This document shows positions 22,205 through 32,161 of a stretch of DNA of 64,000 nt, in pieces. A program made the position numbers and the translations under genes. Below the pieces are notes generated by a model. It was not told where the DNA came from and ran no database searches. It saw only the letters and a program-made list of their open reading frames with translations. Source of the DNA: Pseudomonadota bacterium (GTDB taxonomy: Bacteria; SZUA-182; DTGQ01). Numbering within the stretch: position 1 is the first letter of the stretch; each line of letters begins with the position of its first letter. Location of the stretch: assembly GCA_030625085.1 (NCBI GenBank), contig DAOURK010000001.1, positions 1 through 64,000 of the forward strand, given 5' to 3'.

Positions 22205-24199
22205 ATGAGCGATACCTTTATTAAAAAAAATAATAAAAACAACCAATATGCCGATACGACTGGTTTCCCAGGGTCACAGGACCTTAATCTGCAAACCTTG
22301 TATAGCATTATCAACTCCTTCAAAAATCCTCTGTTAATCATAAATAAAGATCTTGAAATCATCTGGAACAATCACGTGATCATTGAACAATATGGGGATC
22401 AAAAAGGAAAAAAATGTTACCAGTTCCTCAAACCAAAATCTCAGCGCCCATGTTCTCAAGAAACTTACTGTGTGGCTAAAAAAACCTTCCTCGATGGGCA
22501 AAGACATTCCGGTGAATTCTGCACCCTTTCCCAGTCAGGAAAAAAGCATTACTCCCTTGTTACCTCCTCAACTATCCCGGATAAGAATAAAAACGTTGAA
22601 GCAGTTTTGTTGACTCTCGAGGACATTACTTATGAAAAAAATATGGAATATGATATAAACCGGCTTAAGGAATTAAATCAAGAGATTATCAGGGTTATAC
22701 CAATAAGTATTCAGTTGTTGGACAGTGACTTTAGAATTTGCTATTGGAACCCGACCATGGAAAAAATGATGGGTATGTCACTTTCCAAGGTTCAGGGGAA
22801 AAAATTCTCTGAAATTTTTCCAGCTATTATTAAACCCGATATGATTGAAAAAGCTCTCGAGTCTGCCCTGAAAGAAGGAAAACCCTTTGCTAAACAATCG
22901 AATCGGCAACTGCTGCCAACCGGCTCAGAGATATATTATAATCTAAAAATTTTCCCCCTCAAGGATAATGATGGTCTGGTCAATTTTATCCTTATTTGTC
23001 TGGAAGATATCACTGAGCAAAAATCCATTGAAAGCGAATTTGGGGAAAAAACACAGCAACAAGCCAAAGACATAAAGGAATGGGAAAAAAATTTCCATTC
23101 CTTAGTAGAAAATTGTCAAGAGGGGATAGGGATTATAAAAGGAGTAACCTTTTCCTATCTCAATCCTAGCCTGACCATGATGTTAGGGTATAAAAACCCT
23201 CAGGAACTCATTGGCCAAACCCTAAAGGTCATCCATCCTGATGAGGCCTGGAAAATTATTCAAGACCGTATCGAAAAAAAACGTCAGGGCAAACCCATTG
23301 CCCCTCATTTGGAAATTAAGGCTAAAAGAAAAGATGGAACAATTATTGATCTCGATGTTTCAACTTCTGATGTATATATTGATGGAGAACCAACTACGTT
23401 AGCCACTTTCCGCGATATAACCGAAAAGAAAAAAACTGAAGAATCCGAAAAAAAATTACATGAGCATATTCTTCATTCAGATCGTTTGGCGGCCATGGGC
23501 AGATTTTCAGCCGGTATTGCCCATGAAATTAATAATCCTCTGGCTGTTCTTTCCGGTCGAATCCAGGAGCTTTTACAGACCTACGAACAGGATGAAAATT
23601 TACGATACAATTTTGCCAGCATGAAACGAGTATGCGACCGAATTGGTAAAATAGTTGACAGTCTTCTCTTTTTTTCCAAACAAAAAATTGAGCCGAAATA
23701 TCTTCATGAAATAAACGAAGTGATTGAAGATGCCATCTCCATGTTTGAAAGACAAACTGTGGGAAAAGGAGTACGTCTGATTAAGCATTACACCCCCGAC
23801 CTTCCCCCAGTGGTCATAACAGCCACCCAGATTCAACAAGTTTGTGTAAACATGCTTATTAATGCTATTGATGCTACTAAGGTGGGAGATACTATCACCA
23901 TTTCAACCAAATTGGATAAAAAGCAAGAGAATATAACCATCACCTTTAAAGATACCGGATGCGGAATTCCAAAAAAATATCTGCCCAAAATTTTTGATCC
24001 CTTTTTTACCACCAAAGAAATAGACAAGGGGAGTGGGTTGGGCTTATCCATTAGTTCGGGAATCATTAAAGATCACCATGGAACTATTCGCGTGCGAGCC
24101 AAGGAAGGGTCAGGGACCATTTTTACCATTTCCCTCCCCCTTCCTACACAGGAAGAAGTAAAACAGTATAGCCTCAATCCTTCCTCGTATCGCCTCTGA
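22205..24199 (+). CDS. Multi-PAS sensor histidine kinase
   Basis: PAS domains; HisKA motif GRFSAGIAHEINNPLAVLSGRIQ; HATPase motifs DTGCGIP and GSGLGLSIS. Confidence 0.93.
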   Translation: MSDTFIKKNNKNNQYADTTGFPGSQDLNLQTLYSIINSFKNPLLIINKDLEIIWNNHVIIEQYGDQKGKKCYQFLKPKSQRPCSQETYCVAKKTFLDGQRHSGEFCTLSQSGKKHYSLVTSSTIPDKNKNVEAVLLTLEDITYEKNMEYDINRLKELNQEIIRVIPISIQLLDSDFRICYWNPTMEKMMGMSLSKVQGKKFSEIFPAIIKPDMIEKALESALKEGKPFAKQSNRQLLPTGSEIYYNLKIFPLKDNDGLVNFILICLEDITEQKSIESEFGEKTQQQAKDIKEWEKNFHSLVENCQEGIGIIKGVTFSYLNPSLTMMLGYKNPQELIGQTLKVIHPDEAWKIIQDRIEKKRQGKPIAPHLEIKAKRKDGTIIDLDVSTSDVYIDGEPTTLATFRDITEKKKTEESEKKLHEHILHSDRLAAMGRFSAGIAHEINNPLAVLSGRIQELLQTYEQDENLRYNFASMKRVCDRIGKIVDSLLFFSKQKIEPKYLHEINEVIEDAISMFERQTVGKGVRLIKHYTPDLPPVVITATQIQQVCVNMLINAIDATKVGDTITISTKLDKKQENITITFKDTGCGIPKKYLPKIFDPFFTTKEIDKGSGLGLSISSGIIKDHHGTIRVRAKEGSGTIFTISLPLPTQEEVKQYSLNPSSYRL

Positions 24200-24214
24200 C
24201 AGGCAATATTTAAT

Positions 24215-24321
24215 GCAACCATTCAGTCCCCCTCCTTGGATGGAGGGGTTAGGGAAGGGTGATACTTTATTTCATCCCCACCCAGCCTCCCCTATCGAGA
24301 GGGGTTGAGGGTAATGGTTAC
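24215..24321. repeat. Palindromic repeat family A, copy 2
   Basis: GCAACCATTCAGTCCCCCTCC ... GGGTAATGGTTAC, same internal TTTATTTCATCCCCACC segment as other copies. Confidence 0.88.
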
Positions 24322-24325
24322 TATT

Positions 24326-25231
24326 TTATTGGTTGTGTTTAAAATGAGGCCACAAGGCTTTGCTTTTATGATTTTTTATCGCATAAAGCGCCTGGTCGGC
24401 TTTATGAATTAATTCATAATCATTGGAGGCATCCCCCGGATAATTAGCAATACCAACGCTGATAGAAATCTGTAATTGCTGGGGAACCTTCGCACAATGA
24501 AAGGTTGTTGCCGCCAGATCAGCCTGGATACGAGTCATAGCTTTTTCAGCGCTCCCTTTTGAGGTTTCCGGCATAATGACCACAAACTCATCTCCGCCAT
24601 AGCGGGCTATAATATCTACTTCCCTCAGTTTTTGACGAATAAACTGCGCTACGGATTTAATAACGAAATCCCCTATCTGATGCCCATAAGTATCATTAAA
24701 CTCCTTAAAATAGTCAATATCCAAAATAGACAAAGATACATCATGTTGATACCGATCCGACATCTTTAAAAGGTCCGCCAAAGTTTTATCAAAATAAGAA
24801 CGATTATATAACTGGGTAAAGGAATCCACATGAACAAGTTCCCGCAAAGTCTGAAACCTTTTTATTTTAGCCTGGATGCGAATGATCAATTCCTCAGCGC
24901 TGACAGACTTGGGAATATAATCATCTGCTCCAACCTTTAACCGCATTAAGGCGTGCTCTTCATCATCATCCTCCATCAAAAGAACAAAGGGGATGACTGC
25001 TGTTAGTGGTTTTTCACGGACCCGACGACAAAACTCTATACTACTCATGGAAGACAAATAAGCGTCTGTAATGATAATATCCGGAGTCTGCTCATTGAGG
25101 ATGTCCAAAGCCTCAGACCCATGATTGGCTTCCAATACGCTATACCCACTACTTTGCAAATATCCTCTCAATCGCTTTTTGACTATTGCCTCTTCTTCAA
25201 CCAATAAGATTTTTCCAAATATTCCGGGCAT
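24326..25231 (-). CDS. Response regulator receiver-GGDEF diguanylate cyclase (PleD-like)
   Basis: CheY-like domain, intact GGDEF with RxxD (REVD) I-site five residues upstream. Confidence 0.93.
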   Translation of the reverse strand: MPGIFGKILLVEEEAIVKKRLRGYLQSSGYSVLEANHGSEALDILNEQTPDIIITDAYLSSMSSIEFCRRVREKPLTAVIPFVLLMEDDDEEHALMRLKVGADDYIPKSVSAEELIIRIQAKIKRFQTLRELVHVDSFTQLYNRSYFDKTLADLLKMSDRYQHDVSLSILDIDYFKEFNDTYGHQIGDFVIKSVAQFIRQKLREVDIIARYGGDEFVVIMPETSKGSAEKAMTRIQADLAATTFHCAKVPQQLQISISVGIANYPGDASNDYELIHKADQALYAIKNHKSKALWPHFKHNQ

Positions 25232-25381
25232 AATTTCCTCCGGCTTTGTGGGCTTAAGGATGTAACATTTATATTTACAAGTACACTCTTATAAATGCCA
25301 CCATCCAAATTTCGTCAGTTAATATTTTTTTAATAACTCGGCAGCTATTCTCTTGTTGACCTTCTGTATTACAAGGCTCAC

Positions 25382-26311
25382 TTATTCACTATTATCTTCT
25401 TGCAAGGAAGGTGAAAGGCTTTTATCATTGGTACCCTCCGCCCTGTCTATTTTTACCTTATGAATCCTTCGCTCATCTACCTTTTCTATAGTAAATTGTA
25501 AATCCTTATAATTAATTTTTTCTCCTTTCTGAGGAATCCTTTCTAAAAGAGTGAAAATGAGGCCCCCCACAGTCTCGTAATCATTATCATCGCCCTTGAG
25601 AGAAACATGAAAATAATCCTCCAGTTCCTCAATTTCCAATCTCCCATCAGCTAAAACTGATTCTTCTCCGACGACCACCATCTTCTTGGTGTCAATATCA
25701 TATTCATCTTGAATTTCTCCAACCAATTCTTCTAAAATGTCCTCAATGGTTACCAGCCCGGCAGTCCCGCCATACTCGTCTACGACAATAGCCAGATGAA
25801 CTTTCTTGCGTTGAAATTCTCGCAATAACTCACTGATTCTTTTTGTCTCGGGAATAAAAAACGTGGATCTCATACTACTAGAGACAGTAAATTTTTCTTT
25901 AGCCACATTATGCAAGCGAAGAAGATCTTTCACATATAAAACCCCAACAATATCATCTATCCGATCCTTGAACACTGGGATGCGCGAGTGGCCATCTTTA
26001 ACAACAAAATCCATTACCTCATTAAAAGAGGCATTTTCCTTGATACAAGACATTTCTATTCTAGGCACCATGACTTCACGAACAACGGTATCTCCAAATT
26101 CCAGAATACTATGCAGCATATCATGCTCAGCTTCCTCAATTACTCCCTGTTTTTCACCATCATCAATTAACTTTTTTAACTCTTCCTCGCTTTGGACGCC
26201 GGCATCTTGCGGCCCCCAAAAAAAACGAGCCAGCATTTTCCGCAACTTAATAACCCAATGGTGTAGAAAAGTATTCGGTTCTTCAGCAGGAGGTTCGTCT
26301 ATTTTTTCCAT
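25382..26311 (-). CDS. CorC/HlyC-type CBS-domain protein
   Basis: VREVMVPRIEM CBS pair, VVDEYGGTAGLVTIEDILEELVGEIQDEYD signature. Confidence 0.94.
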   Translation of the reverse strand: MEKIDEPPAEEPNTFLHHWVIKLRKMLARFFWGPQDAGVQSEEELKKLIDDGEKQGVIEEAEHDMLHSILEFGDTVVREVMVPRIEMSCIKENASFNEVMDFVVKDGHSRIPVFKDRIDDIVGVLYVKDLLRLHNVAKEKFTVSSSMRSTFFIPETKRISELLREFQRKKVHLAIVVDEYGGTAGLVTIEDILEELVGEIQDEYDIDTKKMVVVGEESVLADGRLEIEELEDYFHVSLKGDDNDYETVGGLIFTLLERIPQKGEKINYKDLQFTIEKVDERRIHKVKIDRAEGTNDKSLSPSLQEDNSE

Positions 26312-26333
26312 AATTTTTTCTTATTTCTCCTTT

Positions 26334-27074
26334 TTACAAGAAATAGTGAAATAATATAAAAATACAGGCCGTAACTATAGTCCCTACTAAAGCCCCGACC
26401 ACTACTTCCGTATATGTATGGATCTTCAACAACAATCTGCTGTGACTCACCATAATAACCAAACAAAAGGTTAACACAATGATAATTGGATTGCTACTTA
26501 AAAAAACAACTGCCGTACCAACGGAAAAAGCTACCGCAGAATGACCGCTCGGCATACCCCCGTGTAATGGTTCACCTTTCCCATAGGTGGCTTTAGCCAC
26601 GACAATTAAAACAATAACCAGCAGCAGGGAAAAAAGAACAATATAAGCGGAAGATTCACTTTTGCTTAATCCATGAAAAAAGCTTAATGTTCTCGATGCC
26701 GGTGAAAAAAGATAGGGGATAAAAATTAAACTGCCTAAAATAACAGCTCCTATAGCTGAAATCAACACAGCCCCTGCCGCAATATCTTTGACCATCTTAG
26801 CCCTTTGATTAATATGAGGACTAATCATATTGACTAATTCTTCTATGGCTGTATTCAAGACCTCCACTATCAATACCAAAGCAATAATCACAATAACCAA
26901 TAAACACTCTACTTTGGTAATAGGCAAAAAAGCACTCGCCAGCAATACAAAAGCTGCGGCTAAAAAATGATACCGTATATTTCTCTGGGTCTTAACCGTA
27001 TAGATAATGCCCTCAATGGCGTAATTAACCTTTTCCATTAAGGTATCATCAGACTTGTTTGTGTTAGCAGGCAT
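26334..27074 (-). CDS. Fusion of DgkA-family (undecaprenol/diacylglycerol) kinase and PAP2 phosphatase
   Basis: N-terminal EVLNTAIEELVN DgkA motif; C-terminal KATYGKGEPLHGGMPSGHSAVAFS and SRLLLKIHTYTEVVVG PAP2 motifs. Confidence 0.92.
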   Translation of the reverse strand: MPANTNKSDDTLMEKVNYAIEGIIYTVKTQRNIRYHFLAAAFVLLASAFLPITKVECLLVIVIIALVLIVEVLNTAIEELVNMISPHINQRAKMVKDIAAGAVLISAIGAVILGSLIFIPYLFSPASRTLSFFHGLSKSESSAYIVLFSLLLVIVLIVVAKATYGKGEPLHGGMPSGHSAVAFSVGTAVVFLSSNPIIIVLTFCLVIMVSHSRLLLKIHTYTEVVVGALVGTIVTACIFILFHYFL

Positions 27075-27519
27075 TATTGACTAAATCAAGCTGGATTTGT
27101 TGCCAAATCTCCCTTGACTTTTCCTCCATAAGACGAGCCTTCTCTTTTTCTTTATGTTCAAATCCTACCAGATGAAGAAGCCCGTGAATCAATAAGATAG
27201 CCAACTCCTGAGCCAATGGATGCCCCCCTTCCCGAGCCTGTCTTTGGGCGGATTCTATGGAGATGACTACATCCCCCAAAAGATCAGGATTAATATACCC
27301 ATACTCGCCTTCCTGCATTGCAAAAGCCAGCACATCGGTCGCCGAATCCACACCTCGATAGTGTTTATTTAATTCGTGGATCATTTTATCGGTTGCGATT
27401 ACTATACTCACTTCCTGAGGCGGTATTCCCAAGAAGCTTAAGATCTTCTTGGTTATTTTCTTCCACAGCGGGATATTTATTTTTAGGATCTTTTGTTGAT
27501 TTCTGATTTGAATCTCCAT
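27064..27519 (-). CDS. ybeY: Endoribonuclease YbeY
   Basis: HGLLHLVGFEH zinc motif; start at MEIQIRNQQ (27519) preferred over 27555. Confidence 0.93.
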   Translation of the reverse strand: MEIQIRNQQKILKINIPLWKKITKKILSFLGIPPQEVSIVIATDKMIHELNKHYRGVDSATDVLAFAMQEGEYGYINPDLLGDVVISIESAQRQAREGGHPLAQELAILLIHGLLHLVGFEHKEKEKARLMEEKSREIWQQIQLDLVNNAC

Positions 27520-29971
27520 TTTTTTCTTTTTTTCCATTCTCTGCTCCATCCTCAATGTTTGGATAAGCGATACGCTGATGAAATATCCCCGTCAAAATAC
27601 GATTAAAACTGCCGGCAATCTGATGCAGATCTTTCAAGGTCAACTCACATTCATCTAATTGCCCATCTTTGAAAACATTGTTGATAATAGTTAAAATTAA
27701 TCCTTTGATCCGGGACGGGCTTGGGTCCTCCAAGGCCCTTGAGGCGGCCTCTACCGCATCAGCCAACATGACAATACCCGCTTCTTTAGTTTGGGGTTTG
27801 GGGCCCGGGTACCGGTAATCCTCTTCTTTGATCACCTGCATTTTCTGCCCCTCTTTTTCCTGCTGATCCTTGGCTTTTTTATAGAAAAATATTTGTAGGC
27901 TGGTGCCGTGGTGTTGACTGATAATATCAACAATAGCGGGGCTTAATTTATTTTGTTTGGCCAACTCAACCCCATCCTTCACATGAGAGATTAAGATTAA
28001 TCCGCTCATACTTGGCGACAATCCTTCATGTTCGTTTTTAAAATTCATCTGGTTTTCCACAAAATAACGCGGCTTTTTTATTTTGCCGATATCATGAAAA
28101 TTGGAAGCTACGCGGGCTAATAATGAATTGGCCCCGATGGCATCGCAAGCCGCCTCAGAAAGATTACCGACAATAATGCTGTGATGATACGTGCCGGGGG
28201 CTACTGTAGCCATGCGGCGTAAAATCGGCTGATTCATATTCAATAATTCTACTAATTTAATATCAGTGGTTAACTTAAATAAAGATTCAAAAACCGGTAA
28301 AAGCGCTGAGACCAGGGTAGCCACCACTAACCCCCCGATAATTCCAAAAAAACAATCGGATATCCCCTGAGAACTTAACAAAACTCCCCTGGTCATATCC
28401 AAGGGAATAATTACCGCCAGATTGGCTAAACTGACCATAACTCCCCCTCGGACAATAGCCGTGCGATGAGCCATGTAAACCAGACCATAGATTGATCCCA
28501 AGCCGCCAAAAAAAGCCACCAACAAGAAATAAAAATCCTTCCCCAACAGCAACGCAGAAAAAATCGCCGACACAACGGCCACCATGACGGCTATCTGGTC
28601 ATCCAACAAAAGGGATATCAGCATTGCCGCAACAGCAAAGGGGAAGGCATAAAAATAGGATGAGGGTTCTATTTCAGATACAGTAACTGACAGGCCGTTG
28701 GCTATATAGACAAATATCTTATTAAGAAAAATGGTTATTACAAGAACTAAGGCAATGAGGACTAAATTTTTCATATGGTCGGCAATGGTTGGATGATGCC
28801 GTTGAATAAAGAAAAAGAGCATAACCAAAGTCAGCAAAATAATAATGCCTGATCCTAAAAAAGAGAGAAAAATATTTTCTTGTTCAGTAATCTTCATCAA
28901 CTCATTTAGCTTTGTTAAATGGTTTTCATTTATTCTCTCACCTTCACGCACAATCATTTCCCCCTTTTTTATCTGAAAAAAAGACGGCGTTACATTTTCA
29001 ATGGCCTGCATTTTCCTCAAGCGTGTCTCGCTTAAATTAAGGGTCATATTGGGATAAATTAACCCTTTAGCTATAGCGGCTATTAATTGAGAAAGCTTTT
29101 GATTCTCAGGAAAAAAAGAGGGGGCAGCCTTTTCAATTTCCTTTTTTGCCTTCTCCTCATCAAGCACCTCGGACGTATCCTTAACCACCACTTCGGCGCC
29201 ATTGGCAATATTTCTTTTAACAAAGCCCTTTTTATCCTCCTCAAGAGGAAAGTTCAAACTCCCCAAAACCCCTTTGCGCATAACCTTTCTCAGAAGACCG
29301 CTAATCGAACTTTTAAGTTGATCTTTTTTTTGATAATCAAGAAGATATTGGTAGTCATCCAAAGAAATAAGAAGGGATGTTTTCCCTTTAAAGCGTTCCC
29401 ATTTTTCCTCCACGGTCAATTCCGCTACCGGTAAAGGTAAATCCTGTTGAGTGATTGATGAGTTTTCAAAAGGCGGCAAATGTTTCGTCCCGGTTTCTGA
29501 AACCTTGTCAGGGGAACTACTTGGAACCAACCCCACTTCCCCTTGCTGATTTGCCTCCGGCTTCTCCTGTAACGAAGGGGCAGTGACCTGATCTTTTTCT
29601 AATAGATCAAAGATAATAGTCAATTTCTGATCGATTTCCCCTAATAATCGATTATCAAAATCATAAACAGCTAAAACCTTAGCCTCTGCCTCTTTTTGTC
29701 GTTTTATGGTAGTGGATTTATCCTCAACCTGAAAAATTTTAGGAGCTTTGACATCCTTCGGACTTATATCACCAACTTTCCTGGAAATATTGGGGACAAT
29801 CACTATAGGAGAGATTAAATAGGTCAAAACAATAGTTGAAGCAAGTAAAAGCATAACAGCCTGGAAGGCATAATGCTGATAAAATTTTAATTTAACCGAC
29901 TTTTTGTCTTTTAATAAAATTTTTGTGCCGCTTACTTGTTTGGCCTTACCTTTTCGCGGTTTATCAAGCAT
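27386..29971 (-). CDS. pgpH: 7TM-7TMR-HD family phosphodiesterase (PgpH-like)
   Basis: 861 aa; 7TM block, HD motif (FHDIGKIKKPRYF, ISQHHGTSL). Confidence 0.93.
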   Translation of the reverse strand: MLDKPRKGKAKQVSGTKILLKDKKSVKLKFYQHYAFQAVMLLLASTIVLTYLISPIVIVPNISRKVGDISPKDVKAPKIFQVEDKSTTIKRQKEAEAKVLAVYDFDNRLLGEIDQKLTIIFDLLEKDQVTAPSLQEKPEANQQGEVGLVPSSSPDKVSETGTKHLPPFENSSITQQDLPLPVAELTVEEKWERFKGKTSLLISLDDYQYLLDYQKKDQLKSSISGLLRKVMRKGVLGSLNFPLEEDKKGFVKRNIANGAEVVVKDTSEVLDEEKAKKEIEKAAPSFFPENQKLSQLIAAIAKGLIYPNMTLNLSETRLRKMQAIENVTPSFFQIKKGEMIVREGERINENHLTKLNELMKITEQENIFLSFLGSGIIILLTLVMLFFFIQRHHPTIADHMKNLVLIALVLVITIFLNKIFVYIANGLSVTVSEIEPSSYFYAFPFAVAAMLISLLLDDQIAVMVAVVSAIFSALLLGKDFYFLLVAFFGGLGSIYGLVYMAHRTAIVRGGVMVSLANLAVIIPLDMTRGVLLSSQGISDCFFGIIGGLVVATLVSALLPVFESLFKLTTDIKLVELLNMNQPILRRMATVAPGTYHHSIIVGNLSEAACDAIGANSLLARVASNFHDIGKIKKPRYFVENQMNFKNEHEGLSPSMSGLILISHVKDGVELAKQNKLSPAIVDIISQHHGTSLQIFFYKKAKDQQEKEGQKMQVIKEEDYRYPGPKPQTKEAGIVMLADAVEAASRALEDPSPSRIKGLILTIINNVFKDGQLDECELTLKDLHQIAGSFNRILTGIFHQRIAYPNIEDGAENGKKEKNGDSNQKSTKDPKNKYPAVEENNQEDLKLLGNTASGSEYSNRNR

Positions 29972-29973
29972 TT

Positions 29974-30987
29974 TTACCCTTTATTAACGGGTTTATTATA
30001 CATTTTCTCACCAAAAGGTCCTTGCTTATGATTATACTCTTCATAGGCCTTAATAATTTTTTGTACTAGATTATGTCGAACTACATCCAGGTCGGAAAAA
30101 TAAATAAAGCGAAGCCCCTTTATTTTATTCAAAATGGACTGAACTTCAACCAACCCGGAAGACCGTTCAGGCGGTAAATCAATTTGGGTTATATCACCGG
30201 TAATTACGGCTTTAGACCCAAAACCCAACCTGGTTAAAAACATTTTCATTTGCTCTGAAGTGGTGTTTTGCGCCTCATCCAGAATAACAAAGGCATTGTT
30301 TAAGGTCCTTCCTCTCATATAAGCTAAAGGAGCAATTTCGATTACATCCCTTTCCATAAGCCGATGTGCCTTTTGCGTATCCATCATATCATAAAGGGCA
30401 TCATATAAAGGCCGCAAATAGGGATTAACTTTCTCCAGCAAATCACCGGGAAGAAAGCCTAACTTTTCTCCAGCTTCCACAGCAGGTCTTACCAAAACAA
30501 TACGGCTTACCGCCTTTTTCATCAATGAAGATACAGCCATGGCCATGGCCAGGTACGTCTTGCCGGTGCCGGCCGGACCAATACCAAAAACAATATCATA
30601 TTCTCTTATGGCCTGAATGTATGTCTGTTGAAGCTTGCCTTTGGCACGGATAAATCGTTTTTTTCCCTCCACTTCAATTTGATCTAAAAAAATTAATTCC
30701 AAGTCCGCATTCTCATCCTCAATAAAGGTACGAATAATATAATTAATATCAGCTCCTTTATTAACAACTCCGCGCGCAATCAAATTAAGTATCCTGGGGA
30801 TAATATTCGTCGCTCGTGCCACATTATCCTCTTCCCCAAGTATATAAAATTGATTTCCCCTGGTTGAAATCCGGACCTGGAAATTATCCTCGAGTAATTT
30901 TACATTTTTTTCATGACAATCGAAAAAACCAAGAAGGCTTTGATTATATTCACATTTAACTTCCCGTGTTACCTGCCCTTTTTTCAA
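29974..30987 (-). CDS. PhoH-like ATPase
   Basis: GPAGTGKTYLAMAMAV, VILDEAQNTTSEQMKMFLTR. Confidence 0.95.
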   Translation of the reverse strand: MKKGQVTREVKCEYNQSLLGFFDCHEKNVKLLEDNFQVRISTRGNQFYILGEEDNVARATNIIPRILNLIARGVVNKGADINYIIRTFIEDENADLELIFLDQIEVEGKKRFIRAKGKLQQTYIQAIREYDIVFGIGPAGTGKTYLAMAMAVSSLMKKAVSRIVLVRPAVEAGEKLGFLPGDLLEKVNPYLRPLYDALYDMMDTQKAHRLMERDVIEIAPLAYMRGRTLNNAFVILDEAQNTTSEQMKMFLTRLGFGSKAVITGDITQIDLPPERSSGLVEVQSILNKIKGLRFIYFSDLDVVRHNLVQKIIKAYEEYNHKQGPFGEKMYNKPVNKG

Positions 30988-31023
30988 TGTAATTTAGGTT
31001 CCCTCAAAATTCTTCTATACGTG

Positions 31024-31084
31024 GGACAGAATTAACAAGATTTATAGAGTTTTTTTTCTCCTGCCCAATTCTATTTATCCTGTC
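31024..31084. repeat. Palindromic repeat family F, copy 1 (GACAGAATTAACAAGATTTATAGAG ... AATTCTATTTATCCTGTC)
   Basis: inverted arms; related copy at 37200. Confidence 0.75.
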
Positions 31085-31092
31085 TAAAAAAA

Positions 31093-31977
31093 TCATTTAT
31101 TGTCGTATAATGACCAAGCCCCACGGCTCTTAGCATCCAAAGAGGCACCATCGATCTGATCTTCTGGTAATTCCCGAGGGATAATAAATCTTTGCCCTGG
31201 ATAAATAAGATCGGGATCACGAATCTGAGATCGATTGGCTTTATATACAATCGGCCAAATTAAAGGGTTATTATATACCTGAGCCTCTTGACAAATTTTC
31301 CATAAACACTCGCCAAACTGAACCACATGCTCTATTATTTCGAGTTTTTTCTTTTTTTCTTCAACTAATCCTTCTGTTTTCTTTAACTGCTTTCGTTTCT
31401 CAAATCTTAAGTCCTCACTCTTTTGCTGAGCATCAATCTCCCGGGCCTTTTTTTGTAATGCATTACAGCGTTGAGTTATTGATCCTGCCTTTTCTATGAC
31501 CTGAAGATAACGCTCTTCATTATATTCTTTCTGGACCTCGCGAAAAAGATTCAAAATGGCCATATATTCTTCAATGTCATACTTAATTGCCCTCTTCTCC
31601 TCCAACTCACATATAGCCTTATGGGTAACAGCCAGGGCCTTTTCCGCATCTTTTCTCGCTTTTCCTTTTACCCTCTCAGCCTGAGATTTGACCCGCCATG
31701 CCTCATTAGCAGATTCAAGGGCTAAACCCCTTGCTATCTTATATTTTTGTTCCTCAGCCATTAGACGGGCTTTACCCAATTTTTTTTCAACATCTTTATA
31801 TTCTTCCATAAGATACCTTTCCGCACCTGAAGAGCGGGCTGCAGCCAAGGCTACCTCAGCATCTGCAATTTCTTTGATAGGCGGTTTGACACAGCCATAT
31901 AACCCAACAAAAAAACAGCATACTACTCCAACCCCTATCCCAACCAAATTTAGACTTTTTTTAGACCATCCAATCAC
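31093..31977 (-). CDS. Lipoprotein with coiled-coil (DUF4398-like) and C-terminal LysM domain
   Basis: lipobox-like VGLYGC; C-terminal VVQFGECLWKICQEAQVYNNPLIWPIVYKANRSQIRDPDLIYPGQRFIIP is LysM-like. Confidence 0.82.
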   Translation of the reverse strand: MIGWSKKSLNLVGIGVGVVCCFFVGLYGCVKPPIKEIADAEVALAAARSSGAERYLMEEYKDVEKKLGKARLMAEEQKYKIARGLALESANEAWRVKSQAERVKGKARKDAEKALAVTHKAICELEEKRAIKYDIEEYMAILNLFREVQKEYNEERYLQVIEKAGSITQRCNALQKKAREIDAQQKSEDLRFEKRKQLKKTEGLVEEKKKKLEIIEHVVQFGECLWKICQEAQVYNNPLIWPIVYKANRSQIRDPDLIYPGQRFIIPRELPEDQIDGASLDAKSRGAWSLYDNK

Positions 31978-32161
31978 TGGGCTCCTGCTCTCCTTTGGAG
32001 TCAGGCCTTGACTAAGGGCACATTCCCATTAATCCATAAACACTTTATTCCCTTGTCATGAGCTGACCGCTTCTCCTTATGTATTCTGTTGTTATTTGTA
32101 TCATGATATTAAACAAATGTCAAGTGAAATCAAGGGACTATTAGTCATATTTTTCAATATG

